Below are positions 57,361 through 59,750 of a DNA stretch of 59,750 nucleotides, one piece after another. This DNA comes from Alphaproteobacteria bacterium (GTDB lineage: Bacteria > Pseudomonadota > Alphaproteobacteria > SMXQ01), in the NCBI GenBank assembly GCA_004356985.1, contig SMXQ01000008.1, positions 1-59,750 on the forward strand, in the 5' to 3' direction. Both the position numbers and the translations under genes were made by a program. Numbering within the stretch: position 1 is the stretch's first letter; each line of letters begins with the position of its first letter. The notes beneath the pieces were generated by a model. The model searched no databases and was not told the DNA's origin. It saw only the letters and a list, made by a program, of their open reading frames with translations.

Positions 57361-57380
57361 GCTCGAAGACCGGATATAGG
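57348..57380 (+). repeat. 14-bp direct repeat overlapping the ppiD stop codon
   Basis: agaccggatatagg(ctcga)agaccggatatagg. Confidence 0.95.
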
Positions 57381-57382
57381 CC

Positions 57383-58894
57383 ATGGACTGCCTGCCCCTG
57401 TACGGCGCCTTCGCGGATGATTACGCGGCGGGGCGGCCGCAACTCGTCTGGACCCGGCTGGTGGCCGATCTCGAGACCCCGGTATCGGCCTTTTTGAAGC
57501 TCGCCCACGGGGAGCCCATGAGCTTCCTTTTCGAATCCGTCGAAGGCGGTGCCACGCGGGGACGCTATTCCTTCATCGGCCTCAAACCGGACCTGATCTG
57601 GCGCTGCCGCGGCGCGGCCGCGGAGATCAACAGAAACGCCATCGAGGACGCGGACGCCTTCACCCCCGAGGCCGAAGAGACCTTGGCCTCGCTGGCGTCG
57701 CTCCTCGCCGAATGCGCCATGGACACGCCTCCGGAACTGCCGCCCATGGCGGCGGGGCTGTTCGGTTACATGGGCTACGACATGGTGCGCCTCATCGAAC
57801 GCCTGCCCGACGACAATCCCGATACCCTGGGCGTGCCCGACGGCATCTTCCTGCGCCCGACGGTGATCGCCATCTTCGACAATATAGAGGACGTGGTGAT
57901 GCTCATCACCCCGGTCTGGCCCGATGACCGGCGCGGGGCGCAAGAGGCCTATGACGCGGCCGCCGTCCGGCTCGGCGAAATGGTGGACGCCTTCGCCGCC
58001 CCCCTTGACCACGCGCTCCTGAACCCGCCCCCCGGGGAGGCGCCGGCGCCGGTGCCGGTCTCCAACACCACGCGCGAGGCCTATCACGCCATGGTGCGCC
58101 GGGCCAAGGAATACATCCTCGCGGGCGACATCTTCCAGGTGGTGCCGTCCCAGCGCTTCTCGGTGCCGTTCACCCTGCCGCCTTTCACCCTCTACCGGTC
58201 GCTCAGGCGCCTCAACCCCTCGCCCTTCCTTTTCTTTCTCGATTTCGGCGCGTTCTCGGTGGTCGGATCCAGCCCCGAGATCCTGGTGCGCCTGCGCGCC
58301 GGCACCGTCACCATCCGCCCCATCGCCGGGACCAGGCCGCGGGGCGCCGACGCGGCGGAAGACCAGCGCCTGGAAGACGACCTGCTGGCCGATCCCAAGG
58401 AAATCGCCGAGCACCTGATGCTGCTCGACCTTGGGCGCAACGACGTCGGGCGGGTCTCCAAGATCGGCAGCGTCCACGTGACCGAGCAGATGAAGATCGA
58501 ACGCTATTCCCACGTGATGCACATCGTGTCCAATGTCGAAGGCGAAATCAGCGATGGCCTGAGCGCGCTGGACGCGCTGGGCGCCGGGTTCCCGGCCGGC
58601 ACCGTGTCCGGGGCGCCCAAGGTCCGGGCCATGGAAATCATCGATGAGCTGGAATGCACCCGGCGCGGCATTTACGGCGGCTCGGTCGGCTATTTCGCGG
58701 CCAACGGTTCCATGGACCATTGCATCGCCTTGCGCACGGCGGTGGTCAAGGACGGGACCATCTTCGTGCAGGCCGGCGGCGGCGTGGTCGCCGATTCGGA
58801 CCCGGAAGCGGAATACCAGGAAAGCTGCAACAAGGCCCAGGCCTTGATCCGCGCCGCCGAGGAGGCCGTCGCCTTCGCCGCGCGCTCGGAATAG
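57383..58894 (+). CDS. trpE: Anthranilate synthase component I
   Basis: GRYSFIGLKPDLIW; VVPSQRFSVPF; FLDFGAFSVVGSSPEILVRL; IAGTRPRGA; SGAPKVRAMEIIDELE; RRGIYGGSVGYF. Confidence 0.97.
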   Translation: MDCLPLYGAFADDYAAGRPQLVWTRLVADLETPVSAFLKLAHGEPMSFLFESVEGGATRGRYSFIGLKPDLIWRCRGAAAEINRNAIEDADAFTPEAEETLASLASLLAECAMDTPPELPPMAAGLFGYMGYDMVRLIERLPDDNPDTLGVPDGIFLRPTVIAIFDNIEDVVMLITPVWPDDRRGAQEAYDAAAVRLGEMVDAFAAPLDHALLNPPPGEAPAPVPVSNTTREAYHAMVRRAKEYILAGDIFQVVPSQRFSVPFTLPPFTLYRSLRRLNPSPFLFFLDFGAFSVVGSSPEILVRLRAGTVTIRPIAGTRPRGADAAEDQRLEDDLLADPKEIAEHLMLLDLGRNDVGRVSKIGSVHVTEQMKIERYSHVMHIVSNVEGEISDGLSALDALGAGFPAGTVSGAPKVRAMEIIDELECTRRGIYGGSVGYFAANGSMDHCIALRTAVVKDGTIFVQAGGGVVADSDPEAEYQESCNKAQALIRAAEEAVAFAARSE

Positions 58895-59028
58895 CCCCGC
58901 CTGGGCCAACGGTCGCGCCAGCGGAACACGCCGAGCCAATGAGCCCGAGGGCCCGAAGGCCGATTGCGGGCGAAGATGGGTGTTGGCATAATGGCCGCCA
59001 GCCGCCGGTCCACCATGGAGCTTTCCCG

Positions 59029-59640
59029 ATGCCTCGCCTCGCCCTCCTCGCCTTGATCCTCGGCCTCGCCCTGTGGCCCCCGGCGCCGCCCGCCCGGGCC
59101 CAGTTGCTCGACTTCCTGACCGCGCCCAAGACCTTGTTCGACCGCCTCATCGAAGCGCGGTCTACCTCAGACATCCTGGAGGACAACAGGATCGTCGCCG
59201 AGGTCAACGGCATCATGATTGACTTGGGCACCATCAAGGCATCGACGGAGATTTACGAACAACGGCTGTTGATCACCGGCATGTTCAACGACCGGAAACT
59301 CTACGACAAGTTCCTCGCCGACGTGAAAAAGATCACCGGCGTCAAAAAGCTTTACTGGCACGTGACCCACATGACGGAGAAAGAACAGGAGCGCCGGGAA
59401 GAGAAGAAAGAACTGTTGCAATGGGTCGACGCGGTTTCCCTGGACGTCAGTGTCGGCCTCAACCTGGTGGGCACCCTCAGCATCGCCGACGTGAATTTCC
59501 GCGTCGCCGTGGACGCCTATTCCAACGTTTATTTGATGGGCCGAGCGCGCTCCCAACCGGAGATGGACAAGGCCATCAAGGTGTCGCGGGAAACCGAAGG
59601 GGTCAAGAAGCTTTACAATTACGCCATCGTCCGGCCGTAG
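59029..59640 (+). CDS. BON-domain secreted protein
   Basis: Signal peptide; DNRIVAEVNGIMIDLGTIKASTEIYEQRLLITGMFNDRKLYDKFLADVKKITGVKKLYWHV and a second BON-like unit. Confidence 0.85.
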   Translation: MPRLALLALILGLALWPPAPPARAQLLDFLTAPKTLFDRLIEARSTSDILEDNRIVAEVNGIMIDLGTIKASTEIYEQRLLITGMFNDRKLYDKFLADVKKITGVKKLYWHVTHMTEKEQERREEKKELLQWVDAVSLDVSVGLNLVGTLSIADVNFRVAVDAYSNVYLMGRARSQPEMDKAIKVSRETEGVKKLYNYAIVRP

Positions 59641-59750
59641 AATCGGGGCCCGGTCGAGGGGTAATCTCGCCGGGGCGTGCTTTCTTCCCCCGGGGCAAGC
59701 TGCTATAAGGGGCGATCAAGCCTTCTATTTCAGTTTAGAAATAATCTTCA

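Noticed and set aside
55903-57384. 493-aa ORF antisense to ppiD and 531-aa ORF (57344-58939) antisense to trpE
   Set aside because: Low-complexity, His/Gly/Asp/Arg-rich shadow translations; sense strands are confidently assigned.

Overview
This 59.75-kb GC-rich window looks like an alphaproteobacterial chromosome, probably Rhodospirillales-like, and is dominated by well-known housekeeping operons. From left to right it holds: the end of a DUF488 gene; a truncated tRNA-Ser fused to a 5S-rRNA-like segment; a frameshifted mini-MCP; VOC, HD-GYP, AsmA and amidohydrolase genes; mltB-rlpA-dacC-tmk-holB-metG; sel1 lipoprotein, ICL/PEPM, tatD and MBL genes; mazG; a beta-hydroxyacid dehydrogenase; and a groES-groES-groEL operon with a CIRCE element. 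It continues with the hflX-hfq-HAD-dat-trkA-ntrX-ntrY-ntrC-ntrB-dusB block, ccsA-like, ispDF-pgpA-cinA, CPBP, an adhC-type dehydrogenase, coq10/ratA-like, lipA-lpd-pdhC-pdhB-pdhA, ftsB-like, eno, kdsA, pyrG, secG, tpiA, ppiD, trpE and a BON protein. I saw no CRISPR array, prophage, transposase or biosynthetic cluster, and no multi-gene system that is convincingly new. The points most worth a second look are: (1) a 265-bp nested-palindrome element (21248-21512) with perfect 24-bp terminal inverted repeats, plus a possible solo relative at 16820-16860; (2) a tandem groES duplication in which the CIRCE-proximal copy has a His/Cys tail (...[11 protein letters not shown]); (3) a tRNA-Ser(UGA) 5' half that stops at the edge of the anticodon loop and runs into hairpin-rich 5S-like sequence; (4) in-frame minisatellites inside conserved proteins (NtrY, LipA and others). 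All coordinates and identifications come from reading the sequence and the supplied ORFs. No database search was run.
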